From Spirogloea muscicola (Eukaryota > Streptophyta > Zygnematophyceae > Spirogloeales > Spirogloeaceae): 45,221 nt of DNA. Positions 34,330 through 45,030 of this stretch are shown here, one piece after another (within the stretch, counting starts at the first letter, position 1; every line of letters starts with the position of its first letter). The notes beneath the pieces were generated by a model. That model saw only the letters and a list, made by a program, of their open reading frames with translations. It had not been told where the DNA came from and did not search any database. The position numbers were made by a program, and so were the translations under genes. Where the stretch lies: positions 582,432-627,652 of the forward strand of contig WELB01000008.1 in NCBI GenBank assembly GCA_009602725.1. Reading direction: 5' to 3'.

Positions 34330-34540
34330 GGGAGCCAATTCAAAGCCAATTTACTGTGCAGGCAAAAGCTAGTGCAGAAAGTGGGGCCACATAATCCCAA
34401 GCTTTGCTAAGGGGGCTAAGGTGATAGTGTCAATGCAGGCTGAGAAAAGGGACGTCGGTACCCACGAGTGAGCACATACAAATCCAGAAACAGCTCTTCC
34501 AGATTGTCAGCAGTGGCTGTAAGAGGCAAGCCAAAGGATT
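34330..34540 (-). mobile_element. Retrotransposon 3' end, minus strand, upstream of the TPR gene
   Basis: The minus strand reads ELFLDLYVLTRGY near 34460-34500, the tail signature, with the usual stop missing (continues RRPFSQ). The following 3' region (about 34330-34455) resembles 7205-7335: shared ccaattcaa(a)gccaa, gctaaggtga and gtacccac-GTGAGCACA strings. Confidence 0.65.
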
Positions 34541-35704
34541 GGACAAGGTCCGATGAAGTGTGGCGGGAAGAGATACGAAGATGCGCATGAAGATGCAAGT
34601 AAAGCACAGCTGCTAAGCAGGAAGGCCACAGACAATATGACTGTGAAACATCAAACGCTTCCCTAGTAACAGTGCGTTGGATTTGCAAGTGCAGCTTGAC
34701 GGCTGGAGCTTCAAGGAGGCGGCCGACTGAGCAGTGAAATCTCCAGAGCTGAAGCATTGTGGGAGATTAGCAGGCAATTTGTCTTATGCATGCTGCAAAG
34801 CAACCAGAGCGACCCGAAGTTTTGAGGGGGCCGGCATGACCGCGTGGACCTTGCAGGCTCGTGCAGGGCTGCATGGATGTGGCAGCCTCCCTCTCATACT
34901 TGGTCATTATGAGCGCCGAGGCTCACAAGTTGGAAGAATACTTCACATAAGAGAGAGGGTAAGCAGCCCTCGACAGCCCACATGCAAGGGAGAAATGCAG
35001 GGGAGAAATGGCTTGTGACCTGCATTTTGGCAGCTTGTTTCTGTTGTAGGCGGCCACAAATACCAAGGGCATTTGCAGAGAGCTCCTGCTGCTCATGCAT
35101 TGAATTGCAGCATGGCCGTTGTTGAGACCTCTTGCTTCTATCACCTGCAGCTTTGCTCGTTCAGTGGCTTCATAGGCCCTTATTCATTCTCAGACCTCTC
35201 CTTGCAAGACAGTCAAGTGGTCCAATAGCGCATTGGACAACTCATAAATTGGGCAGGCTGCAGTGAACAGTCTGCTTCACAATCATATATACTGCCAAAA
35301 AGCTGCGTGGCATGACACAACTGGTTCAAGTGTGGCGTCTCCAGCCCCAAAAGATCTAACGTGCTTCCAGCTTCACCTGCGTGAGCATGCCAGCATTGCC
35401 ATTGGTGAATCTGCCATTGGTGAATCTTCGTGCATGCTTGTGACAACAACAAGCATCAAGCAAGGGTGGAGCTTCTGAAACCTCAACAGCGTCTGACCAC
35501 AAGTATGTGGAGCTTGTTAGCAGATTCATGCTGCAAGACATTCATGCTTGCATGCGTTAAGGCTATGCGTAAAGGCTTTAAGGGCGAGAGAGGGTTCAGG
35601 GTTTACATAGGTATGCTGGGATGGCCAAGGGGCACGAAGGAGGCGCAGATGCACTCAAGCGGCAGGGCTGCCGAGTCGGAGCTGTCTTTGCAGCAACAGG
35701 GCAA
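34541..35704. other. Unassigned intergenic region
   Basis: Downstream of the DUF3128 gene. Contains only short open frames without recognisable content and a short tandem duplication (ttggtgaatc/tgccattggtgaatc near 35400). No gene is supported. Confidence 0.4.
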
Positions 35705-36433
35705 TCAGCGCTCCACCCTGGGCTGCTCAGCAGAAGTGCCATACTGCCGCCGCCAGAATTCTGCAGCCGCCTCCGGTGTACGAAGCTCCCACATGTGCTC
35801 CACGAGCGATGCTGCTGGCTCCTCTTTTAGCTGCGGCAGCGCCCACAGCGACAGGAGGCCGGCCAAGTGTAGGTTTCAGACTCACAGATCAGTCAGGGCT
35901 TCAGCCCCCCCCCGGGCAACACAGCCGTGCAGCGGCAGCCCCTCCGAGCGCCAAAGCATCGAGCAGCAACCTGGTGGCTGATGACAAAAGGGTCAGCTTA
36001 GGCTTAACCTGGGCCTCGCTGCTGGCGCCGCCGCGAGCCCGGTTGGCCATGCAACGCCAGAGGGCGGACCACCGGGCGGTGCACCCGTCGAACTCGCCGT
36101 CCCGGTAGTACTGCGTCATCTGGTGCACCGGCGCTGCGCTGGGCCGCCCCGCCCACAGCACGGAGGCGAGTGAACGTCAGAGCAGCACCTTATTGGCGGC
36201 GATCGGTCCGCCTCTGCCTTCTCAGAGCGCTGAAGACAGATGGGCGAGCTGCACGTTGATGTGGGCAGTCTGTGCTCACAGTAGCAGAACCAGAGGGCGT
36301 CAAAGGCCGGCACGCACGAGGCGCTCCGGCGCAGCGGGTGCGGCGCCGCTTCCTCGGCACCTGCTGCGGCTACTGGCTCGGGCCCGCCCGCCTGCTCTCG
36401 GCCGCGGCTGCCGCTGCGGCTTTCGGCCATCAT
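35705..36433 (-). CDS. DUF3128 (EMI1-like) twin-CX9C protein
   Basis: Three exons on the minus strand: 36280-36433, 36009-36133 and 35705-35830 (134 residues, phases consistent). Two CX9C motifs are visible: C40-VPAFDALWF-C50 and C69-TARWSALWR-C79, separated by YSPVHQMTQYYRDGEFDG. The C-terminus is EHMWELRTPEAAAEFW. This pattern matches the DUF3128 family that includes yeast EMI1. Twin CX9C proteins are typically imported and oxidised by MIA40 in the mitochondrial intermembrane space; that location is inferred. Two adjacent ATGs (36433 and 36430) could start translation. Divergent from the fibrillin gene, with a retrotransposon tail in the shared upstream region. Confidence 0.8.
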
Positions 36434-36499
36434 GGCGATCTCAGAGGGCACCACGGACTGTGAGCGAAGCTTGTCTTTCCCATCACTTCTTGGCTATTG

Positions 36500-36720
36500 C
36501 CTTACATGGAAATATCATTTCTCCATCTCTTCAGTCCACCTCGTGCTATACGCCGTATATTAGCAACCTCTGCGTGCTGACTCGTGGTTACTGAGTGGGT
36601 CAGCTTAGCAGCAGGTGATGCACATCAGCAGCAGGTGATGCACATCTGTCAATGTGCTTGCCTGTTGTCTCCATATTTTAATACATCTCTACAGAATTGT
36701 TGTCTCTCAATACACAGTCC
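36500..36720 (+). mobile_element. Retrotransposon 3' end inside a divergent promoter
   Basis: The plus strand encodes ISNLCVLTRGY-TGA (ending about 36594), then the 3' untranslated region GTGGGTCAGCTTAGCAGCAGG shared with 9822-9850, containing a tandem 20-bp duplication (cagcagcaggtgatgcacat, 36608-36647) and ending TTTAATACATC. It lies in the 433 bp between the DUF3128 and fibrillin start codons. Confidence 0.7.
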
Positions 36721-36866
36721 ATTTCCCCGACTCCGTCTGAACTCCCTCTCCTCCGCTCTGCACAGAGCTCGTCCTGCCCTTCCAATCCTCCTCTCTGTGC
36801 CCTCCTGTCTAGGCATTCTGCGCGCCTTCTGTGTCTGAGCACAATCAGGCGGCCCCATCAGCAGAT

Positions 36867-38295
36867 ATGGCAGCTGTGGCCTTGCCGTGGCTGGGGGCAG
36901 CGACAGCAGGCCCGCTGCCTCCACTGCAGCACGCAAGCTCGACCGCCGGGCCTCTGCGCTGCAACGCTGTTGCCACCACAAGTGGGGCGTGGAGGACCCA
37001 GGAGCGTCCACAACGGGGCTTTGCTAAGGTGAGGCCCGGCACTCTGAGACGAGGACGAGGCCCTCTGAAATTTAGGGTTCAGGGTTGAGGTTTTACGGTT
37101 TAGGAGTAGGGTTAGGGTTCAGTCAGTGTCGCGACGCCGAGCCCGCTGTCCTGGGGCTGCCCATGTCGCAGCTCCCGACCATGGCCGCCTGCAGCCGGCC
37201 GCTGGGGGCGCAGTCCCCAGGCAGCTGCGCCACGCAGCGTCACCCAGCACCGGGGCCACGACTGCGCAGCCCTCCGCCCCTGCCGCTGTCATTGACGAGC
37301 TGCTGACCTTGGTGAGCGTCGCATCTTCGCCCACACACTGTAACACCTGAACTTCAGGCGACATCGTTGCTCAATCCTGATACTCTAAGTCATCCTGAAG
37401 CACAGACAGACCTCAAGCCGGCACCATCAAGTCTAAACTCCGCAGCTGCGGAGCTGAAACAACCTTAAGGCATCATGATTGAAGCAAATGCTCTGAAGCC
37501 AGGTGGCAGGCACGGACCGGGGCGCAGCCACCAGCCCAGCTGTGCGTGAGCGCGCCGTTGCACTTATCGAGGAGCTCGAGCGCTGCGGTATACCTGAGCC
37601 GCTCCAAAGCCCCCTCATCTTTGGAGGTCTGGCCCCCTCGCCAGCGCCCGCGAAAGCTGCAGCAGCCACCATGGGCAATCGGCGAAGAACTGCAGTCGAC
37701 ACTGCGTGCGCTGTCTGGCCATGCAGAGTGGGACGTGGTGTACACGTCGAGCCCCACGGCGGCGGGCGGCGGCTACCGCAGCGCCGCCGGCCGCCTGCTC
37801 CTGCGCTTCCACGAGCTCGTGCAGGGCATTGCGCCGCCAGACCGCGTCACCAACCGCGTGTCCTTTGCTGTCCTTGGGCTCCTCCAGTGCGCCGTTGTCC
37901 TCCAAGGTGCTCGCAGCACTCTGTACCTTGCAGCGCCGCATTCTCGCCACCCACCTCGGCTGTTTGAGTGTGACGTTGATGTTTAGGGGTGAGGTTACCA
38001 ATGTGGTTAAGCCAGGTGGGGCCTTCACCTGCTAGCACGCTTGTGCGCTAGTAATTGCCAGTGCCTGCGGCCTGAACCGCGTCGTCCACCACTAGCAGGC
38101 AAGTTCGAGGGCGAGGACAGCAGGTGGGTCAAGGTGGACTTTGAGCCGCCGCAGTTAAACCTGGGGCCGCTGCAATTCACGTATGCCGGGACGAGCACTG
38201 TGCGGCTTTCGACCACGTATTTGGACGAGCGCCTGCGCCTTGGGCGTGGCTCTCGCGGATCAGTCTTTGTGTTCGCGAGGAGGCCTGCCCTCTAG
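36867..38295 (+). CDS. Plastid lipid-associated protein (PAP/fibrillin family)
   Basis: Five exons: 36867-37028, 37123-37311, 37503-37626, 37727-37906 and 38099-38295 (283 residues, phases consistent). The N-terminus (MAAVALPWLGAATAGPLPPL, then Ser/Thr/Arg-rich) is a plausible chloroplast transit peptide. The PAP domain begins IDELLTLVAGTDRGA, then RERAVALIEELERCGIPEPL, SPLIFGEWDVVYTSSP, RVTNRVSFAVLG, RWVKVDFEPPQLNLGPLQF and ends TTYLDERLRLGRGSRGSVFVF. Fibrillins are lipid-binding proteins of plastoglobules, thylakoids or stroma; the subgroup is not resolved here. The ATG at 36867 is the first Met of the frame. Confidence 0.88.
37066..37122 (+). repeat. Degenerate telomere-like repeats in fibrillin intron 1
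   Basis: Intron 1 (37029-37122) ends in a tract of TTTAGGG-like units: atttagggttcagggttgag, ttttacggtttaggag and tagggttagggttcag. The final unit supplies the AG acceptor. Confidence 0.7.
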
Positions 38296-39105
38296 GTGTA
38301 GCGCCCAGCATCCACCAAGCTGATGGCCGCCATTCATGAGGCCTCTGTCAGAACTTGGTCCAGATTTGAGCATCAGGGTGGGCATCCACGTCAACACACA
38401 TGCTGACATGCCTTGCAGGCTGATGGAAAACAACCCAGCTCGCTTTACAACAGAGAAATTGTGTGCATCTAGCAAAGTGATGCAATGCATCCGGGCTTGA
38501 GTGCTGCTAGCAAACTGCAGCATGTCCGCAAATGTTGCGCACGAAGTCAAGTCTCAAGGCGAGTGAAAGCGCGCTGCGTCAGGCGGCTGCCGCAGACGTC
38601 CAATACAACGTCATAAAAGAATTGGTGCTTTGCCAAATTGCTTGCTCACTTGCTTCCTATTTATGTCATTCCTCTCAAGCTGCTAGAGTCACTGCTAAGG
38701 AGCTACGCTCTGCTTTTAGCTGCTGTGGGCAGGTTACTCTACAGTCAAAAGTCTTCCCGTGAGCTCCATCATAGCTAGACACATTAAGGCGCCCCGGGAG
38801 GCCATCTTTTGGAGATCTACATGTGGCGGGCACCTTTTGGGCCCACCGTAAGAGAGCTGTCAACTGCTGTTAAGATTACAATAGATCTAGTCCAAGGCGG
38901 CCTGGCAGTCAGGCTGCCTAGCCAAGTCATCACTGCTGGAAAGTTCCCTGCAGCACTCTGCAGAGGTAACCCCTGATGGTTTGTTACTCGCCTGCACCTT
39001 CAGAAAGCCACTTACGTGTTGTCATCCTCCATCTGCTGCATGCTGGTGAATTCCTCTCAATGTTGGAGATGCGGCTGCAATTGACGTTATCAGATTCAAT
39101 GTTTC
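38296..39105. other. Convergent intergenic spacer (fibrillin / CID7-like)
   Basis: Presumed 3' untranslated regions of the two genes. An open frame at about 38532-38762 has no recognised motif and is probably not coding. Confidence 0.45.
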
Positions 39106-42100
39106 TCACACAGTGACCCTCAGCATTCCAGGCTTTGTCTCGACAAACTCAATGTGCTCATCCTCGGCAAGGTAACGCTCCACAGCCATGGGCAGGCGCG
39201 GCGGAGCCCTGCCCTTGGTGTGGTGGCCTGTCCCAACGCACACAAAGATCTGCGGATCCAGCAGATGGCCTGCTCTGTCAGTAGCGAATTCGTTCATTAT
39301 CAGACTGCTCCATTGAGACCATGTCCAACAAAGCTTGTAAGCATGCTGTTAGCATGCTCAACAAGCTATGAGCTGTGGCAGATCAATACTCCCATGTATG
39401 GGCGGGCCCCTGAAAGGAGTGCCTGTACGACATACTTCTACCTATTAGACAGGAAGCAATCATAGACAGTCCACTGCATCCCCAGAGAAGTATCTTTTCC
39501 CACTGCCAGCTGTTGGTTGAAGCTGGTCGCAAGGATGAGCTCATGGCAATACCTGCTGGCGCTGCCGAGTGCTGCGAGCGGCTGCGCGCAGCGCAACAAT
39601 CTCTCTCTTCAGGAGCGGGATGGCTTCGTTCACGTGGAGACCGTGCAGATCCAGTATTCTCGCATGCCCCCTCCCAGATCCTGCACCCTGGATTCCGCCC
39701 CCCAAACCTGGTATGTACCCAGGATTCCTGCCGCTCAAACGAGTGCAACACGTGAGCTTGCGTCACGCCTGGCCAATGACTACCACTAGACTAAGCTGAG
39801 CACCACCGAAGTGCGTCAATGTCACAGCGGAAAACAATGAAGGCCGCACAGGTTTGCTGGGCACAGTGTCTGCGTAGTCTGCTCGTGGCCACCAACAATG
39901 GGGAGCTCAGGTACCTCTCTCTGAATGTGACATCGCTGGCTTTGGCATGGGCGGCCTTCATCTGCTCATTGTGCCACTGGCCCTTTGCACTCAACATCTT
40001 AGCCAGCCCTTTGTTTCCGGCAAGATAGGCCTGCGTGGCCTGCCACCAGGCAAAGCATCCAAAGGTGTCATCCTCAGTTCAGAATTCAGATTTATGGAGC
40101 ACCTCAGCGACTTGAGCAATGCTCACTGCTGCCTAGAGAGCCGCGTACAGTCGCACAAGTCTCTCAAGAAATGCTGGTGTAGTTTGAAGAGATGCCAGCA
40201 TGATCCAGATAAGGACAGCTTGAGTCACTAACTCAAATCATGCTCCAACAGACCTGCTCAAAATAGGTGTTCCTCACACGTGCATGATCTCTGGCTTCCT
40301 CTCTCATCTCAGCGTACAGATTGCCTGTCAGACAAGAGCGTCAGAAGGCCAGCAGTCTCTGCAGGGCTTCTTGAGTCTTATTTGATTCCACACAAGCAGT
40401 CTGCACAAGTAAGATGCAGCACAGGAAGACGTGAACTCGGCATATGGTGCTGGGTCTGGCAGTCCGGTATGTGGGGTGGAATTAAATTGTTCCCGATTTG
40501 AGAAACTCACCGACTGCATCTCCAGTCTCGAGCCACGGCTGCTGGGGCCCTCTGGGCATTTCCCTGGCGTTAAAGTGCTCCCGCTCCCGCTCTCGTTCTC
40601 CAGGAAAGCCCCCAGGTCCCAGTGGTGGGCCCATGGCGTGTCCTCTGCCCCTCTCGCCATTCCTCTCAAACTGCAATGTTGCATACCCCCAGTCAGGGCA
40701 GTACAGGCACAGAAGCATACATACATTGCCTACTTATGCAAAGGGGGTTGCCAGTACCTGTAGTAAGGCATGGTTGTCCAACAGCATGACATATTGAGGG
40801 TTGTTGTAATGTGCACAGAGAGGGTCATGGAGCGAGCACATGCCTGTTGCCAAGGAGGGACAGACTTGCGGAGGGCGGATGCAAAGTCAGGCGGCGGGCT
40901 CCGCATGCCCATCTCGTCCAGCGACCGCCGAGGAGGCATCGGTGACAGAGGCTCGAGGCCGCCTCCGACGTGGTGGTGCGTGCTGTAGACCCCACCCTTG
41001 CCAATCTCGGGCAGCGCCGGGAAGTCCATCGGTGTCAGCGGCGGGGAGAGGGAGGGCGGGTGCCCGTAGTGATGCGGTGGGCCCTGGCCCGCCTCCTCTT
41101 GCAGCTGGTATGTCAGGTTCAGATGAGAATCAGTGGTCAACTTCGGCTCCTTGACAACAGATGCATCCGCATCCGGTAAAGGCCACATGAGATCAGTAAT
41201 ATCACATGACGCTATCAGCATCACGACAAGTACATAAAGGTCAGGCTGCAGCAGTAACCTCAAGCTGGGTCAGCATCTCCAGTGTCAAATGGAAGTCGCG
41301 GCCATTGGCATAGTAGATGTCGGCGAGGCTGTCAGCAGCAAAGCCAGGGAACTCTGCTGCCAGCATCCCCACCGCATCCGCGGCCGCCGGGTCTGGCTCC
41401 ATGTCAAAACGTCCACCGCTCGCCTCCCACGACAGCCGGTCCAGCTGGCCTTCCCGCATGCCAGGCGGCAGCTCAAACGGCGGCGGGTGCCCATGCCGCA
41501 GGTCAACAGGCGGACCGCCCCCACGAGCGAGCTCCGGCAACAGGAACGTGCGGTTGAAGCCCCCGCCGCCGGCACGGGCGGGAGGCGTCATCGCTCCCGG
41601 GTTGCCGTGGTCCAGGAACCGCTGGCCAGGCGGGCTGAACGGGCCGACGCCGCTGTGCGGGCTCGGGTGGGGGCTCCGCAGCGACCGGTGCACGGGGCTG
41701 GTGTAGCCAAAGTCGCCGCCGGCGCCGGCGGCCCCGCCGCCTCCTCCTGCCATGTGGGGGCTGCTCAGGGCCGTCGAGGGCCCCAGGCTGATGCTGAGCG
41801 GCGGCATGCTGCCGCTGCCGCCGGCAGGAGCCCAGCCAGCGCCGCCTGCGGGGCTCTGCAGTGGGCTCCCCTGGCGCCCCATGGGAGGCCCCATCCTCGG
41901 CCCCGGTGAGGGCGGTGCACCGTAGACAGGCCCCGGCCTCGGCGAGCCAGCGCGCGGCATCCCCGGCAGGCCCATGGGCAGCTGCGGAGGCCCCAGGCCC
42001 AGCGCCATGTTGGGCAGTGGCCCGCCCGGGCCCATGGGCGGCGGGAGCGGCGGCGCCATCAAGCCCGCGCTGGGGCCAGGCCCTGCGCGGCGGGGCGGCT

Positions 42101-45030
42101 GGTCGAGGAAGGTGAACCGCTCCATGAAGGCCCGCCCGTCGTCGCCCAGCTGCAGGAGCGGAGGATGGGAGGCGATGTCGCGGGGAGAGTCGAAGGACAG
42201 GAGCTCGTCCGGCAGCTGCTCGCGCCAGTAGCGCCGGTACTCGTCGTCAGAGGCGTTGGAGTTGGTCGAGTCGTTGCGGTCGAGGAACGGCTGCCTGCTG
42301 AAGTCGAAAGGCGGGCCCATCAACTCGGCCGCCTCGGTTTCGCCATCTTGGTGCTGGGAGACCTTGCCCTTGGCCTGCGGAAGGCCGCCGCCGCCGCTGC
42401 CCGCGCTCCTGATGCTGCCCTCCTCGGCGGCGTCATCGTCTCCACCACCGAAGGTTGGCACGAACTCCGCAGCATTGGGGTTCAGGCTGATCCGCCCGAA
42501 GCTCAGCTGGCTCATCAGCGTGCTCTGCCGGTCCTCCTCTTGGCCGCTGTTGCCGCTCCTGCTTCCCCTCTCACTATGGGGGCCTACGACCTCCTTGTCC
42601 CGCCGGTCCTCCTCGGACATGGCCGACAGCAGCGGGCGCGACGAACCGGACCTGCTCAATCTGTCCTCCTGCGTCCAGCCATCCAGGCCCAGCGACGAGG
42701 AAGAGCCGCTGCTGCCGCCCTGAGCCCCTCCTTGCGTGGCTTCCATCGAAGGAGACGGCCCTCTGGATACGTCGACTGACGTGCCGGACCTGCCCGATTC
42801 GCCTCCGCTGCCAAGCCCGCCCAAGAGCGGCGAGGTGATGGATCCATCGGCACCTCCTCCAGCTCCACCTTCCATGGTCACTGTGGAGCCCACTTGAAGG
42901 CCATTGCCTTTGTGCTCGGGCTCGGCGCCGCCACTGGACGAGACTCTCAAGGAGGGGCTGTGCCTGCCAAGGGACGCACTTGCTCCACCGCCACTGCCAG
43001 AGAGCACGGTCACATGGCTGCCAGCATCAGAGTGCTGCAGTGATGCCTGGGCGTCGGTGCTGCCGCCGCTGACGCAGCCGCCGCCACCACCCCCGCCATC
43101 CCCTCCACCACCAGCCGAGTATGAATCCATGGAAGACCCCAGCAGGCTGAAGTTGCTGCTGTCGTAGCTGTTATGCGGGCTCAGCCCCACGAGCGGCCTC
43201 CCGAGCTGTGAGGTGTCGCTGCTGGCATTGGTGTGATATAGCCCGGGAGGATCGATGCTTGAGGATGACCGTGGCTTGAGGAAGTCTTGCGCAGACGTGG
43301 AGCTCGCCAAGAACGCCGCCGCAGGCGGGCTCCTCGCACCCACCACGGGGCTGCCCGGTATGACTGGCGACTCGCTCGGCAGCGGCGGGGACCTGCTCCG
43401 AGCATTGGCATGTCAGCTTCAGCAGTTTTTCCAGCAACCTGGCGAGCTGTGGCAGACACAACACTCAGAAAAGCTACAGCAGCTTGGTACAAAGGCAAGC
43501 TTTGCAAAGAAGCTATCGGAAAAGCTGCGGCAAGTGTTGCATGAAGGCTCAAAGTAGGCATCTGAAAATGAGATGCCTGCTTTCTGACAATTACAATTGG
43601 CGGACGGCACTAAATCCTGCATCAAGATTCTAGCCTACTCCAACTTACCACCGGCTTTCTGGTGGAGATTTCTTGAGGAGCTCCTCCTGGAGCGCAGGAG
43701 GACTGCTATCCAACTGTGACTGCAGCTTGCTGGCCCGCCGTGCTGCTTCCCGTGCCTGATTGAGCAGGCCCTCCACTCGCTCCTCCAGGTTGTCCATCTG
43801 GAGCTGCGGCAGCAATCGAAGCCACAGGTTTCAGCATAGCCTAGCAACACATTGCATGCCCGTGTTGCAAGGCAGTCTACTTGTCCATACACCTCTTCTG
43901 CACTTCTAGAATTACCCTGTGGCCGCCTGGCTGACCCTGACATACTGCATCCTGCATTGCCTAATCTGCTTGTCCGACACTTCAGCATATACAGCTTGAC
44001 AAGCGACTTACAAGCAAGCATAGGTGACACATATAGTCAGGCACGAGATGGGCAGACTTACAGACGGCGCAAAGAGCCGGATGGCACTGACAAGTGATGC
44101 GTCGCTCCTGCCGTTTGCAGGGTACACGGCCTCCTTCCAGATGACCCTGGCACAACAAGCGAGTCCAAGCACATGTTATGTCTGCTTATGTTAGCCCTCA
44201 CAACAACTGTTGTAGCCGGACAATAACATCGAAGGCTCTTGTAGGCGTGCAATTGGCCGGGCTAGCATCTGCATAAACAATCTCATTAGTGAAGAAGGGC
44301 TGCGATTCTGGGAAGATTCAGGAGCACTGGCGGCACAAGCACGTCATCCTGTCATGTGGCCTAGCACTTAATGCAGCCGCCTGCGGCACGTATTAAAGCT
44401 TTGACAGATCTCACAGAGGTCAGATTCTAGCCTACCAGCTTGGCAGCTCAACCTTTGGCCCCTACCCCAGTGGTACAAATGACAGGTGTAGGCAGGGGAA
44501 GGGTTGAGCTTGAGCATCAGCATCTGGGGCTGCATATATACTTCTAAAAGATGCGATGACATGCCCCTGGAACGAGCGCGGGGCGAAGTGGCCTAGCATA
44601 ACAGGCGCCTGACAGCTGTCGCTGGTCAAGAGCGTGCTAGTCTAAATGGTGTCGAGCGACGGTGCGGACAACGCTCTCGAGCAGCAACGAGGACCGAGAG
44701 GAGGCCGGCATGCGAGGAGAGCTCCAGGAGCGGTGGCGTCTGAGACGACCCTCCAGGGAGCGTGCGAGCGCCATGGGGCGACGAGGCAGAGAACTGTGTG
44801 GAGAGCCCGCAGTACACGAGAAGAAGACGGAAATCTGACGAGAAAGCACAGCACAAGGCGGCGAGGTGAAGGAGTCTTGGGGCTGGTTGTGGCGCTCACT
44901 CGCTGAGGTACTCGATGACGGGGCTCTCCAGCTCGGCCTTGCCCTCCCACAGGAGCTGCGCCACCGCTTGCCGCGTCGCGCCGTCGGCGCGGAGGTCGGC
45001 GCCGTCGGGGCCGCCCTGCTGCTGGGACAT
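39106..45030 (-). CDS. CID7-like protein: PAM2, CUE, DUF1771 and Smr domains
   Basis: Predicted poly(A)-binding-protein interactor of the plant CID5-7 group. Ten exons on the minus strand: 44900-45030, 44062-44146, 43649-43797, 41259-43392, 40844-41104, 40511-40670, 40254-40324, 39915-40039, 39553-39727 and 39106-39249 (1144 residues, phases consistent; exon 5 needs a GC donor). Domains: a unique N-terminus with VIEYLSEVIWKEAVYPANGR and coiled coil LEERVEGLLNQAREAARRAS; a low-complexity Ser/Gly/Pro region encoded by one 2.1-kb exon; PAM2 SLNPNAAEFVPTF (about 422-435); CUE ending GRDFHLTLEMLTQLE (about 790-833); MDFPALP; WLETGDAV; DUF1771 REEARDHARVRNTYFEQATQ (about 976-1036); Smr DLHGLHV (1065-1071) and GTGHHTKG (1103-1110). 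Smr domains can be nucleases. Arabidopsis CID7 is roughly half this length. Linking exons 1-3 to this gene rests on phase only. Confidence 0.85.

Noticed and set aside
41289-42779. Several plus-strand open frames of 80-206 codons
   Set aside because: Shadows of the GC-rich 2.1-kb exon of the CID7-like gene; composition and lack of motifs do not support coding.
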